A DNA stretch of 21,695 nucleotides from CANKHJ01 sp035556495 (lineage in GTDB: Bacteria > Pseudomonadota > Alphaproteobacteria > Rhizobiales > Xanthobacteraceae), in the NCBI GenBank assembly GCA_035556495.1, contig DATMEW010000082.1, positions 1-21,695 on the forward strand, written 5' to 3'. A model generated the notes under the pieces. The model saw only the letters and a list, made by a program, of their open reading frames with translations. It ran no database searches and was not told the DNA's origin. Shown here in pieces: positions 8,897-16,900 of the stretch. A program made the position numbers and the translations under genes. The number at the start of each line of letters is the position of its first letter. Within the stretch, counting starts at the first letter, position 1.

Positions 8897-11533
8897 TCAC
8901 CCGCGCCTTGGAAACAGCAGGCGCTGATAGAGCACGCCGATGCCCATCAGCACGAGACCCAGGCCGATGAAGGACAGCGCGCGATAGATGCCGGTGAGGT
9001 CCGACATATCGACGAGAAACGCCTTGCCGACGGTGAGCGCGACGACGGCGGCGGAAGCAAGCCGCATCGGCTGCGATTTCAGCACCACGCCGACGCCCAG
9101 CAGCGCGACGCCGAAGGCCAGCCATACCGCGGAATAGGTGTATTGCTCCGCGTCGCTCACGCCGCCGCGCGTCAGCACCTCGCCGTGATAGATCCGCGTC
9201 ACCTGCAATGTCAGATAGGCGAGGGCGAGTGCGACCGCGACGATGCCCGCGATGCTGCTGTAGCCGAACGGGCGCTGTTTGCGGGTCATCAGCGCGAGGA
9301 TGGCGGCGAGCACGGCCGGCACGCCATAGCCGAGCAGCAGCAGGTTGACGAACAGCCCGCCGACCGGCCGTCCCGTGAACGCCGGGTTCATGAACAGGCC
9401 GAGACCGAACACGATGGCGAACAATGTCAGGCCGGCGATGACCAGCGCGCCGAGATCGTGGACGATGCTGCCGCTGCGCAGGCGCAGGCGTTCGAGGCCG
9501 ATGGTCATGGCAAGGCCGGCGCAGACCTGCGCGCCGATCTCCGCCAGCGCGGCGGTGGAGCGGTAGATGTCGCCGCCGTTCACGAGATGGCGGATCTGCC
9601 AGACCACGAGCAGAACCGTGAACAGAATCGCGCCGGCTTCCACCGTCCGGGTCGGAGCGTCGTCGGCACGCCGGCGCAGGAGATGGCTGGCGAACCAGAA
9701 GCCCGCCGCCGGAATGCCATAGCCATAGAGCAGCCAGTTGAAGATCGGCGTGGTGCCGACGAGATCGCCGACGATGCGCGGCTCCCAGCCGATCCGCAGC
9801 ACCACCAGCGTCGTGAGCGCCGCTGCGAGCCAGCGCAGCGCCGGCAGCGGGCGGCGGCTTTCGATCCAGGCGACGCCCGGCACCATCAGCGCCAGCGCGA
9901 CGGTGAGCCAGCCGCGCTCCAGCGCCATGGTGAAGGCCAGCGCGAGGGCGGCGATACTGGCGGTGGCGAAGATCGCCTGCGCGGCGGCAAGGCCCGGCCG
10001 TACCGGCTGTTTCGACAATGCCTCGACGGCGGTGGCATAGGCGGCGGCGAGGCCGAGGCCGGCAAGGGCAAACGCGAAGCTCGGCTCGAATCCGGCGATC
10101 CGCAGATAGAGCGCGGCCAGCAGCGCGACGGGCACGAAAGCGGCGCTGCCGCTCCACAGCATGGCCATGATCGCGCCGGCGCTGCGCGGCTGGGCGAGGA
10201 AGCCGACTAGGCCGAAGGCGGCGGCGAAGCCGAAGCCCAGCACGAGATGCAGCGTGGTCCGCACGGCAGGCGGGTCGGGAATGGCGTCCACGGTCACGCC
10301 GGATGGCGCGAGCAGCGTTTCCATCTCCCAGACGGCGGGCCAGTTCACGAACAGCAGCACGACCATCGCGCCGACGGCGGGCAGGGCGGCGACAGCGGCA
10401 TCCGTGCGCCAGGCGATGGCGAGCGTCGCGGCCACCAGCAGGACGAAAGCGGCGAGCGCGGGCGTCGCCTGATCGCTCGCGAGCGTCACCAGCAGCGCGG
10501 CGAAAACGAAAGCGGCCAGCGCCGTGGCGGACAGCCAGTCGATCCGTCCGGGCGTCGGCGCGGGTCCGTAGAACAGGCCGGCCACGAGCAGCGCGGCGGC
10601 CAGCACGAAGCCGGCGACGACATGAAAGACATGGGCGCCGAGTTCGGTCACGCCGCCCCATTCGTCGAGGCCCGGCAGGGTCCACAGCAGCGCGAAGACG
10701 ATGGCCGTCAGCGCCAGCCAGCGCCACAGCCGCAGCCGCGCGAGCGCGAAGGCCGCGCCGCTCACCGCCGCGAGATAGAGATACAGCGCCCAGTAGCTTG
10801 GCGCTTCCGAGGTGACGAGCAGGGGAGTGACATAGGCGCCGACGAGGCCGAGGCCGGCCAGCGCCGGTCCGTGCAGCAGCGCGGCCGCCAGCGTCGCCAG
10901 CGCCACGATGCCGAGCAGCACGAAGGCGGCGGCGGGCGGCACCATGTCGTAGAGCGCATAGGCGGCATAGACCACGGCATAGGCCGTGACCGTGCCGGCG
11001 GCGGTGAGGATGCCCGGAATATGCGCGGTCGGCAGCGCCGCGATGCCGGCGAGGCGCTCGGTGCGGCGCGTCCATTCTCCGGCGGCGAGCAACGCGAGGG
11101 CAAGCAGCGCGCCGAGGGCGACACGCACGCCGGGACCGAGCAGGTCCTGCTCGATGGAATAGCGCACGAGGAAGATGCCGCCGAGGGCGAGCGTCAGCCC
11201 GCCGGCCCAGACCACCCATTGGGTGCCGAAGCGTTCCTCCAGCCCGCCGCGCGGCGGGGCGGCCGGCTGAACGGGCGGTGGCTCCGGAGGCGCGGCAAGG
11301 GATGCCGGCTCGGCGGAAGGCTCTGGCGGTGCCGCGCCGGTTTCCACCGTGGCGGATTCGGGCACGGGCGGCGCGGGAGTCGAATCTGTCGCCTGAACGA
11401 CGGTGGGCGCGCCGGCGCGGCCGGCGGCGTCGAGCCGGGCTTCCAGCAGCCGCACGCGGGTCTCCAGCGCATCGAAGCGCCGGCGGGCGAGCCAGCCCAC
11501 CACACCCAGCGCAATCAGAATGATCAGTTCCAT
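8897..11533 (-). CDS. Large DUF2339 multi-pass membrane protein
   Basis: An 878-residue inner-membrane protein of the DUF2339 family; its function is not known. A short N-terminal membrane helix (MELIILIALGVVGWLA) is followed by a charged coiled-coil-like stretch (about 17-40) and a Pro/Ala-rich linker (about 45-95). The segment RFGTQWVVWAGGLTLALGGIFLVRYSIEQDLLGPGVRVALG is the family's characteristic entry into the membrane body. From there to the C-terminus there are many closely spaced hydrophobic helices (of the order of 25), ending with VDMSDLTGIYRALSFIGLGL and a basic tail. The length agrees with the family. ATG 11533 is the natural start because the membrane anchor follows at once, although the ribosome site (GGGGCC) is poor. 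It may be co-transcribed with the FAH-family gene. Confidence 0.88.
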   Translation of the reverse strand: MELIILIALGVVGWLARRRFDALETRVRLLEARLDAAGRAGAPTVVQATDSTPAPPVPESATVETGAAPPEPSAEPASLAAPPEPPPVQPAAPPRGGLEERFGTQWVVWAGGLTLALGGIFLVRYSIEQDLLGPGVRVALGALLALALLAAGEWTRRTERLAGIAALPTAHIPGILTAAGTVTAYAVVYAAYALYDMVPPAAAFVLLGIVALATLAAALLHGPALAGLGLVGAYVTPLLVTSEAPSYWALYLYLAAVSGAAFALARLRLWRWLALTAIVFALLWTLPGLDEWGGVTELGAHVFHVVAGFVLAAALLVAGLFYGPAPTPGRIDWLSATALAAFVFAALLVTLASDQATPALAAFVLLVAATLAIAWRTDAAVAALPAVGAMVVLLFVNWPAVWEMETLLAPSGVTVDAIPDPPAVRTTLHLVLGFGFAAAFGLVGFLAQPRSAGAIMAMLWSGSAAFVPVALLAALYLRIAGFEPSFAFALAGLGLAAAYATAVEALSKQPVRPGLAAAQAIFATASIAALALAFTMALERGWLTVALALMVPGVAWIESRRPLPALRWLAAALTTLVVLRIGWEPRIVGDLVGTTPIFNWLLYGYGIPAAGFWFASHLLRRRADDAPTRTVEAGAILFTVLLVVWQIRHLVNGGDIYRSTAALAEIGAQVCAGLAMTIGLERLRLRSGSIVHDLGALVIAGLTLFAIVFGLGLFMNPAFTGRPVGGLFVNLLLLGYGVPAVLAAILALMTRKQRPFGYSSIAGIVAVALALAYLTLQVTRIYHGEVLTRGGVSDAEQYTYSAVWLAFGVALLGVGVVLKSQPMRLASAAVVALTVGKAFLVDMSDLTGIYRALSFIGLGLVLMGIGVLYQRLLFPRRG

Positions 11534-11744
11534 GCAGGCCCCTGGCTGGCCGGCAGAATAGGCCGGGCGACAGGGCCGGCCAAGCAGAGGAGCCGGTTTT
11601 CCCGTGTTCCGGACTGCTGCGGTGGGACTTTCCGCCTGCCGCGGACAGGGCTCAAGGCTTTTCCAGGTCCTGCTTCAGCCGGTAAAGACCCATGATGCGC
11701 CGCCGCGCGGAACGAGCCGCCGCGGCCGGCGATGGATTTTGAAC

Positions 11745-12479
11745 ATGGCCCAGAACATCTATGACGATACCGGCTTCTTCGCCGGCTACAGCCGGCTCGA
11801 ACGTTCCGTCGCGGGTCTTGAGGGCGCGCCGGAATGGCCCGCGCTGCGGGCGCTGCTGCCGCCGCTTGCCGGCGCGCGGGTGGTCGATCTCGGCTGCGGC
11901 TTCGGCTGGTTCTGCCGCTGGGCTGCCGAACAGGGCGCGGCGCAGGTGCTGGGTCTCGACGTTTCGCGCAACATGCTGGCGCGTGCCGTGGAGACGACGC
12001 CCAGTCCGGCGGTCAGCTATCGCATTGCGGACCTTGATCAACTGGCGCTGCCGGCGTCAGCCTTCGATCTCGCCTATAGTTCGCTGGCGTTTCACTATGT
12101 CGCGGATATCCGGCCGCTGTTCCGGACGATCCATGATGCGCTCGCGCCGGGCGGCCATCTGGTGTTCTCCACCGAACATCCGATCTACATGGCCCCGACG
12201 TCGCCGGAATGGACGACCAGCGCCGACGGCCGGTCGGTGTGGCCGCTGGACGGTTATCTGAACGAAGGCGCGCGGCGGACCAACTGGTTGGCAGAGGGCG
12301 TGCTCAAATATCACCGCACCCTCGGCACCACGCTCTCCACGCTGATCGCGAGCGGCTTCGTTCTCACCCATGTCGAGGAATGGGGGCCGGACGCAGCGCA
12401 GGTCGCGGCGCGGCCGGACTGGAACATCGAGCGCGAGCGGCCGATGTTCCTGCTGATCGCGGCGCGCCGCGAGGGATAA
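11745..12479 (+). CDS. Class I SAM-dependent methyltransferase
   Basis: A 244-residue soluble methyltransferase with a Rossmann fold. Motif I VVDLGCGFGW (46-55) binds SAM; the acidic residue ending strand 2 is Asp72 (VLGLDVS); post-motif segments IADLDQLALPASAFDLAYSSLAFHYV and LAPGGHLVFSTEHPI match motifs II-III of the UbiE/Methyltransf_11-like group. The C-terminal part (NWLAEGVLKYHRTLGTTLSTLIASGF) matches members that act on small molecules, but the substrate is unknown. The open frame reaches back to 11604, but ATG 11745 is where family similarity begins, so the upstream part is treated as non-coding. It is divergent from the DUF2339 gene (211 bases between starts) and converges with homospermidine synthase (42 bases apart). 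Confidence 0.88.
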   Translation: MAQNIYDDTGFFAGYSRLERSVAGLEGAPEWPALRALLPPLAGARVVDLGCGFGWFCRWAAEQGAAQVLGLDVSRNMLARAVETTPSPAVSYRIADLDQLALPASAFDLAYSSLAFHYVADIRPLFRTIHDALAPGGHLVFSTEHPIYMAPTSPEWTTSADGRSVWPLDGYLNEGARRTNWLAEGVLKYHRTLGTTLSTLIASGFVLTHVEEWGPDAAQVAARPDWNIERERPMFLLIAARREG

Positions 12480-12521
12480 CCCCCCGCAGCCGCTTCGCGA
12501 GGAACGCCCCGCCGTCCCGCC

Positions 12522-13952
12522 TCAGCGCACCAGGACGTTGCGGAACTGCCAGGGGTCGGACGTGTCGATATCCTCGGGGAACAGGCCGGGCCGGCCGTCC
12601 AGCGGGGTCCAATCCGTATAGGTGCCCACGACCGTGCCGAGATAAGGCCGCTGGATCTCCAGACAGCGCTGGAAATCCATCTCGTCGGTCTCGACGATGC
12701 CGGCCTTGGGATTCTCCAGCGCCCAGACCATGCCGGCGAGCAGGGAAGACGTCACCTGAAGGCCGGTCGCGTTCTGATAGGGCGCGAGCTTGCGCGTTTC
12801 CTCGATGGAGAGGCGGGAGCCGTACCAATAGGCGTTCTTGCCGTGGCCGTAGAGCAGCACGCCGAGTTCGTCGACGCCGTCCACGATCTCGTCCTCGCCG
12901 AGGATATGGAAGGTCTCCTGCGGCTTGCCGGCCTGACCGAACATCTCGTGCAGCGACAGCACGGCGTCGTTGGCCGGGTGATAGGCATAGTGGCAGGTCG
13001 GCCGATACACGACCTTGTCGCCATCGCGGACCGTCAGGAAGTCGGCGATCGAGATCGACTCGTTATGGGTGACGAGAAAGCCGTATTGCGCCTGCGCGGT
13101 CGGCGTCCAGCTCCGCACGCGGGTCTCTGCGCCGGCCTGAAGCAGATAGATCGCCGCGCCGCAGCCGCCGTCATGGCCGTGGGCCGTGTCCGGCCGCCAG
13201 CGCTCGTGAGTGCCCCAGCCGAGTTCGGCGGGCTGCAACGCTTCCGCGATGAAGCCTTCGACCGACCAGGTGTTGACGAAGACGCCCTGCGGCTTCGGCT
13301 GTTTCGCGCGCTGGGTGTCGCGCTCGGCGATATGGATGCCCTTCACGCCGAGGGTCTGCGCCAGCGCCGCCCATTCCTGCCGGTTCGTCGGCTGCGGCAG
13401 GTTCACGCGGGTGTCGCGGGCAACGTCCAGCAGGGCCTGCTTGACGAAAAAGGAGACGAGGCCCGGATTGGCGCCGCAGGTGGAGACGGACGTGGTGCTG
13501 CCGGGCGCGCGCGCACGCTTGGCCGCCAGCGTGGTCTCGCGCAGCGCATAGTTGGAGCGGCCCTCGGGGCCGAGCGTCGGGTCGAAATAGAAGCCGAGCC
13601 ACGGCTCGTTCACGGTGTCGATATAGAGCGCGCCGATCTCGGCGCAGAATTCCATGAGATCGCGCGAGCCGGTATCGACCGAGACGTTGACGCAGAAGCC
13701 CTGGCCTTCGCCCGCCGTCAGCAGCGGCTTGAGCATGTCGCGATAGTTCTCGCGGGTCACCGCCTGCTGGATGTAGCGGATGCCGCGTTCGTCGAGCAGA
13801 TGCCGGTTGAGGTCGGACGGGTCGATCACCACGAGCCGGCTCTTGTCGTAGTTGAAGTGCCGCTCGATCATCGGCAGCAGACCGCGACCGATGGAGCCGA
13901 AGCCGATCATCACGATGGGGCCGCTGATGGTCGCGTGGATCGGTCCGGTCAT
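12522..13952 (-). CDS. hss: Homospermidine synthase
   Basis: Cytosolic NAD-dependent enzyme (476 residues, the usual bacterial size) that joins two putrescines to sym-homospermidine with release of ammonia; it can also use spermidine. The N-terminal Rossmann motif is VMIGFGSIGRGLLPMIERHF (about 14-33), followed by VVIDPSDLN. Downstream family blocks include DTVNEPWLGFYFD, STCGANPGLVSFFVKQALLD, HGHDGGCGAAIYLLQAG, HNESISIADFLTV and YGHGKNAYWYGSRLS. ATG 13952 has GGAG 7 bases upstream; the longer open frame to 14063 has no family similarity. The gene follows a GNAT acetyltransferase (40 bases) and ornithine decarboxylase on the same strand, so its substrate is made two genes upstream. Homospermidine is a main polyamine in many alphaproteobacteria. 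Confidence 0.95.
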   Translation of the reverse strand: MTGPIHATISGPIVMIGFGSIGRGLLPMIERHFNYDKSRLVVIDPSDLNRHLLDERGIRYIQQAVTRENYRDMLKPLLTAGEGQGFCVNVSVDTGSRDLMEFCAEIGALYIDTVNEPWLGFYFDPTLGPEGRSNYALRETTLAAKRARAPGSTTSVSTCGANPGLVSFFVKQALLDVARDTRVNLPQPTNRQEWAALAQTLGVKGIHIAERDTQRAKQPKPQGVFVNTWSVEGFIAEALQPAELGWGTHERWRPDTAHGHDGGCGAAIYLLQAGAETRVRSWTPTAQAQYGFLVTHNESISIADFLTVRDGDKVVYRPTCHYAYHPANDAVLSLHEMFGQAGKPQETFHILGEDEIVDGVDELGVLLYGHGKNAYWYGSRLSIEETRKLAPYQNATGLQVTSSLLAGMVWALENPKAGIVETDEMDFQRCLEIQRPYLGTVVGTYTDWTPLDGRPGLFPEDIDTSDPWQFRNVLVR

Positions 13953-13992
13953 GGCAATACTCCGAAGGTTATTGAAAGAAGAGATGCGGCGA

Positions 13993-14658
13993 TCATGCCG
14001 CGCGCGGCATCGCATCCGCCCGCGACAGCCGCGCGACAGCCTGTGACGGCCGCGCGACAACACGGTGTGCGGGGCGGCCCGCCGCGACGATCAGCCCGCG
14101 GGCGTCGTCCAGCGCGCCCGGCCGCAGTTCGCGGCCGAGCAGGCGATGCGCCTCGAACGGGCCCGGCATCGCCAGCGCACCGGTCTTGTCGGCGCCGAAG
14201 CCGAAGCGGCTGTAGTAGTCTGCATCGCCGACCAGCAGCACCGCATCATGGCCGCGCACGGCCGCCGTGGCGAGGGCATGGCGCATCAGCCGGCCGCCGA
14301 GGCCGCAGCAGCGCATGTCGGCGCTGACGGCAAGCGGACCCAGCAGCAGGGCGGAGCGAGCCTGTCCCGCCGTGACGTTCCAGAGCCGCACGGTGCCGAC
14401 CAGCCGGCCGTGACGCGTCGCCACGAAAGAGAGTCCCGCCGCGGCCAGCCGCCCCTCGCGCAGGCGTTCAGACGCCTTGGCGAAGCGGACGTCGCCGAAA
14501 GCCTCGTCGAGCAGCGCCTCGCGCGCCGGCAAGTCGCCAGCGCGCTCGGTCCGCAGGACGATGCCGGGGCCGCTGACGGCGGCGCGCGGCGGGAACAGGT
14601 CGATCAGGGTCGAACCCACGGTCGATTTCACAGTCGAATTCACAAGGGCCATGGCCAT
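13993..14658 (-). CDS. GNAT family N-acetyltransferase
   Basis: A 221-residue acetyl-CoA-dependent acetyltransferase (YhbS-like group). The fold is seen from about residue 32 (IVLRTERAGDLPAREALLDEAF) through RLVGTVRLWNVT (85-96), LLLGPLAVSADMRCCGLGGRLMRHAL (105-129, containing the acetyl-CoA pyrophosphate loop) and VLLVGDADYYSRFGF (140-154), the last being typical of this group. ATG 14658 and 14652 are both possible starts; a TTG at 14700 would add 14 residues. The C-terminal 25 residues are encoded by imperfect repeats (gccgcgcgacag-like, 14021-14060) and look poorly conserved. It sits between ornithine decarboxylase and homospermidine synthase, so a polyamine or a related amine is a reasonable guess for its substrate, not shown by sequence. 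Confidence 0.85.
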   Translation of the reverse strand: MAMALVNSTVKSTVGSTLIDLFPPRAAVSGPGIVLRTERAGDLPAREALLDEAFGDVRFAKASERLREGRLAAAGLSFVATRHGRLVGTVRLWNVTAGQARSALLLGPLAVSADMRCCGLGGRLMRHALATAAVRGHDAVLLVGDADYYSRFGFGADKTGALAMPGPFEAHRLLGRELRPGALDDARGLIVAAGRPAHRVVARPSQAVARLSRADAMPRAA

Positions 14659-14711
14659 GCCATCCCCGCCCCGTCGCCGGGGCGTTGTCGTCCAATCCAA
14701 GATGACGGGAG

Positions 14712-14745
14712 GGGAGCCGGCCGGCTTGCGCAGCCACCGGCTCCC
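14712..14745 (-). terminator. Strong hairpin between ornithine decarboxylase and GNAT genes
   Basis: A perfect 9-bp inverted repeat, gggagccgg (14712-14720) and ccggctccc (14737-14745), with a nested ggct/agcc pair in the loop, 35 bases after the decarboxylase stop. A smaller ctgcc/ggcag hairpin (14761-14775) lies between. There is no T-run, so it may be a partial terminator or a 3'-end stabiliser that sets different levels for the decarboxylase and the two genes after it. Confidence 0.5.
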
Positions 14746-14780
14746 GGCGATGTCGCGGAGCTGCCGGGAAGGCAGGTCCG

Positions 14781-15923
14781 TCAGATGTGGTAGGTCTTCA
14801 GCGGGTCGAAGCCGTTGAAGGCCACAGCCGAATAGGTCGAGGTATAAGCGCCGGTGCCCTCGATCAGCACCTTGTCGCCGATCTCGAGGCTGACGGGCAG
14901 CTCATACGGCTTCTTCTCGTAGAGCACGTCCGCCGAGTCGCAGGTCGGGCCGGCCAGCACGCAGGGCGCCACGGCGTCGCCGTCGCGAGGCGTGCGGATC
15001 GGGTAGCGGATCGCCTCGTCCATCGTCTCGGCGAGGCCGCCGAATTTGCCGATGTCGAGATAGACCCAGCGCTGCTCGTCGGCCTTGCTCTTCTGTGAGA
15101 TCAGCACGACCTCGGCCTCGATCACGCCGGCATTGCCGACCATGCCGCGGCCCGGCTCGATGATGGTGTCGGGCACGCGGTTGCCGAAATGCTTGCGCAG
15201 GGCGCGGAAGATCGACCGGCCGTAAGCCTTCACCGCCGGCACTTCCTTCAGATACTTCGTCGGGAAGCCGCCGCCGAGGTTGACCATCGACAGGTTGATG
15301 CCGCGGTCCGCGCAGGCGCGGAAGATCGTCGCCGCCGACTTCAGCGCCTCGTCCCAGGCGGCCGTGCGGCCCTGCTGGGAGCCGACATGGAAGGACACGC
15401 CATAGGCTTCGAGACCGAGCCGGTGCGCATGCTCCAGCACGTCCACGGCCATCTCCGGATCGCAGCCGAACTTGCGCGACAGCGGCCATTCGGCGCCGAC
15501 GCAGTCGAACAGGAAGCGGCAGAACACCTTGGAGCCGGGAGCGGCGCGGGCGACCTTCTCGACCTCGACCACGGAATCGACCGCGAACAGGCGGATGCCG
15601 AGCGCATGGGCGCGCGCGATATCACGCTCCTTCTTGATCGTGTTGCCGAAGGAGACGCGGTCCGGCGTCGCGCCGGCGGCCAGCGCCATCTCGATCTCCG
15701 GCACCGAGGCGGTGTCGAAGCATGAGCCCAGCGAGGCCAGCAGCGACAGGACTTCCGGCGCGGGATTGGCCTTCACCGCATAGAACACGCGGCTGTCCGG
15801 CAGGGCCCGGGCGAAAGTGTGAAAGTTTTCGCGCACGACGTCGAGATCGACGACCAGGCACGCCTCGGTGTCCTGACCGGCCTCGCGGCGGTGGCGGAGA
15901 AAGTCGCGGATGCGCTCGGTCAT
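14781..15923 (-). CDS. odc: Ornithine decarboxylase (group IV, alanine-racemase fold)
   Basis: PLP enzyme (380 residues) that decarboxylates L-ornithine to putrescine in the cytosol, the first step of polyamine synthesis. PLP is held by Lys51 in VFYAVKANPAP; HVGSQQ, NLGGGFPTKY and EPGRGMVGNAG are the phosphate-binding and barrel motifs; CDSADVLYEK near residue 325 carries the active-site Cys and Asp shared across the dimer. The short N-terminus and 380-residue length match the eukaryote-like ODC of alphaproteobacteria, not the large fold-I SpeC/SpeF enzymes; some relatives also accept lysine. The ribosome site TGAGGA lies 6-7 bases before ATG 15923. A structured leader with an attenuator-like terminator precedes it, and homospermidine synthase downstream uses its product. 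Confidence 0.94.
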   Translation of the reverse strand: MTERIRDFLRHRREAGQDTEACLVVDLDVVRENFHTFARALPDSRVFYAVKANPAPEVLSLLASLGSCFDTASVPEIEMALAAGATPDRVSFGNTIKKERDIARAHALGIRLFAVDSVVEVEKVARAAPGSKVFCRFLFDCVGAEWPLSRKFGCDPEMAVDVLEHAHRLGLEAYGVSFHVGSQQGRTAAWDEALKSAATIFRACADRGINLSMVNLGGGFPTKYLKEVPAVKAYGRSIFRALRKHFGNRVPDTIIEPGRGMVGNAGVIEAEVVLISQKSKADEQRWVYLDIGKFGGLAETMDEAIRYPIRTPRDGDAVAPCVLAGPTCDSADVLYEKKPYELPVSLEIGDKVLIEGTGAYTSTYSAVAFNGFDPLKTYHI

Positions 15924-15948
15924 GATGCGTCCTCACCAAAGCTCAACG

Positions 15949-15993
15949 GGGCCGAAAGCGGCCCGGAATTGAAAGTTCAGGCGGCAAGCCGCC
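15949..15993 (-). promoter_or_regulatory. Two tetraloop hairpins just upstream of ornithine decarboxylase
   Basis: On the minus strand, ggcgg-cttg-ccgcc (15993-15980) is followed by gggccg-cttt-cggccc (15964-15949), both perfect, ending 14 bases before the ribosome site. They could space or protect the translation start region of the long leader mRNA. Confidence 0.45.
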
Positions 15994-16165
15994 CGGCGTC
16001 AGCGGATGAGGATCGACGCGCCGTCGTGCGATGGAGACACGAACGCCACGGCGGGTTTCTCACCCGAGATGCTGCCTTGGATTGGAGCGGGGAGGACCCG
16101 ATCCGCACGGCCGGCAATGATGGACAAGCCTCTTCGGTGTCGACCTTTGGAGGGTCGACGAGACC

Positions 16166-16219
16166 AAAAAAGCCCGCTCCGTCGTTGCTTTAAGTCGCGT
16201 CCCCCGCTTGAGAGCGGGG
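16166..16219 (-). terminator. Attenuator-like terminator with competing hairpin in the odc leader
   Basis: On the minus strand, cccgctc (16218-16212) can pair with gagcggg (16179-16173), directly followed by c and six T (16171-16166): an intrinsic terminator. The same 5' arm can instead pair locally, ccccgct (16219-16213) with agcgggg (16208-16202), which would break the terminator. The two structures exclude each other. The terminator lies 242 bases before the odc start codon. Confidence 0.65.
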
Positions 16220-16222
16220 TGC

Positions 16223-16336
16223 GCCGGTTTCGCCTCCGGCTGTCGGTAAATGTTTTCGAAGCAGCTTGAACCTTTCGGTCTTTCGCTCTTCGGGCGGCTG
16301 TCCGGCCTCTTGTCCGGATGCCCACCTACCGACACA
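16223..16336 (-). ncRNA. Multibranched cis-regulatory RNA leader of odc (speF-type candidate)
   Basis: On the minus strand a closed structure can be drawn. The outer stem is tgtcggta (16334-16327) with taccgaca (16248-16241), 8 perfect pairs. Inside it are gggc/gccc (16323-16320 with 16295-16292) capped by tccgg/ccgga (16318-16314 with 16305-16301), and cgaagagc with gctgcttcg (16292-16285 with 16265-16257, one bulged G) capped by an acc-gaaa-ggt GNRA-type hairpin. A further gccgg/ccggc hairpin (16240-16223) leads into the terminator. A conserved leader RNA motif named speF is known upstream of ornithine decarboxylase genes in alphaproteobacteria; I assign this by position and architecture, not by alignment. 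A weak possible promoter is ttgcag (16398-16393) and tatgtg (16375-16370), 17 bases apart. Confidence 0.68.
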
Positions 16337-16481
16337 CGACCACAGGCACGTGCGAAATAGGGCAAGGCTCACATAAGGAAACTTGTCCCCGGCTGCAAGA
16401 AGGAAATGCAGGAAATGCCGGAAAAACGTGCGCCGCCGGGCGGGTGTTGCCGTTTTGTGACGGCCGGGCCGGCGGCAGGGC

Positions 16482-16739
16482 TCAGCCGCGGGCCGTGAAG
16501 GGCTCCACGCGCTGGGCGTTCCGCACGAAGGCGACCATCACATACATGCCGATCACGAAGAACAGCGCTTGCAGGACATAGACGCCCGTCTGGCCGAGCT
16601 CGAACAGCGTGGCCAGCGCCCAGCCGCCCGCAAATGCGGCGCCGAACACCTCCGCCGCGATCAGGATGGCGGCGCTGACCACCGTGCTGACATTCTGCCA
16701 GAGGATCTTGCGGCTGCCGGTCGGGCGGGATGCGGTCAT
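16482..16739 (-). CDS. Small two-helix inner-membrane protein, hypothetical
   Basis: An 85-residue protein of unknown function. After a short basic N-terminus (MTASRPTGSRKILWQNVST), two hydrophobic segments are clear: about 20-45 (VVSAAILIAAEVFGAAFAGGWALATL) and about 50-73 (TGVYVLQALFFVIGMYVMVAFV), joined by a short loop, with a polar C-terminal tail ending RVEPFTARG. The positive charges before the first helix suggest both ends are cytoplasmic. AGGA lies 8 bases before ATG 16739. It follows the DHA2 transporter on the same strand after 161 bases holding an inverted repeat and tandem repeats, so it is probably transcribed separately. Confidence 0.75.
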   Translation of the reverse strand: MTASRPTGSRKILWQNVSTVVSAAILIAAEVFGAAFAGGWALATLFELGQTGVYVLQALFFVIGMYVMVAFVRNAQRVEPFTARG

Positions 16740-16763
16740 GGAAAAGGGTCCTGAACGGTTCGG

Positions 16764-16787
16764 GGCGGAATGTCCCGGAATTCCGCC
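16764..16787. repeat. Inverted repeat between the transporter and small membrane protein genes
   Basis: Perfect 8-bp arms ggcggaat (16764-16771) and attccgcc (16780-16787) with an 8-base loop, 24 bases upstream of the small membrane protein start on the minus strand. It could be the transporter's terminator or an operator of the next gene. Confidence 0.5.
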
Positions 16788-16789
16788 AA

Positions 16790-16824
16790 GAGATCAAGCC
16801 GGGAGATCAAGCCGGGAGATCAAG
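16790..16824. repeat. 13-bp tandem repeat, 2.7 copies
   Basis: gagatcaagccgg at 16790-16802 and 16803-16815, then a partial third copy gagatcaag at 16816-16824, in the spacer between the DHA2 transporter and the small membrane protein. Such a repeat is prone to slippage; no function is evident. Confidence 0.8.
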
Positions 16825-16900
16825 ATGGCACGGCCATCGGGATCGAGAGAGATGGGAAGTCCCGGCGGCGGTGGCAACTGCGGCGTGTTTCCGGCGCCGC

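Noticed and set aside
7889..10210. Long plus-strand open frame (773 codons) across the FAH and DUF2339 genes
   Set aside because: Low-complexity Arg/Gly/Gln/His translation; the minus-strand genes show clear family motifs.
8760..11219. Long minus-strand open frame (819 codons) overlapping DUF2339 in another frame
   Set aside because: Arg/Ala repeats with no fold signals; the DUF2339 frame has regular membrane helices.
16190..16372. Possible 60-codon GTG-started leader peptide in the odc leader
   Set aside because: No ribosome site, weak start codon, and it would be translated straight through the base-paired RNA stems. It has no run of regulatory codons.
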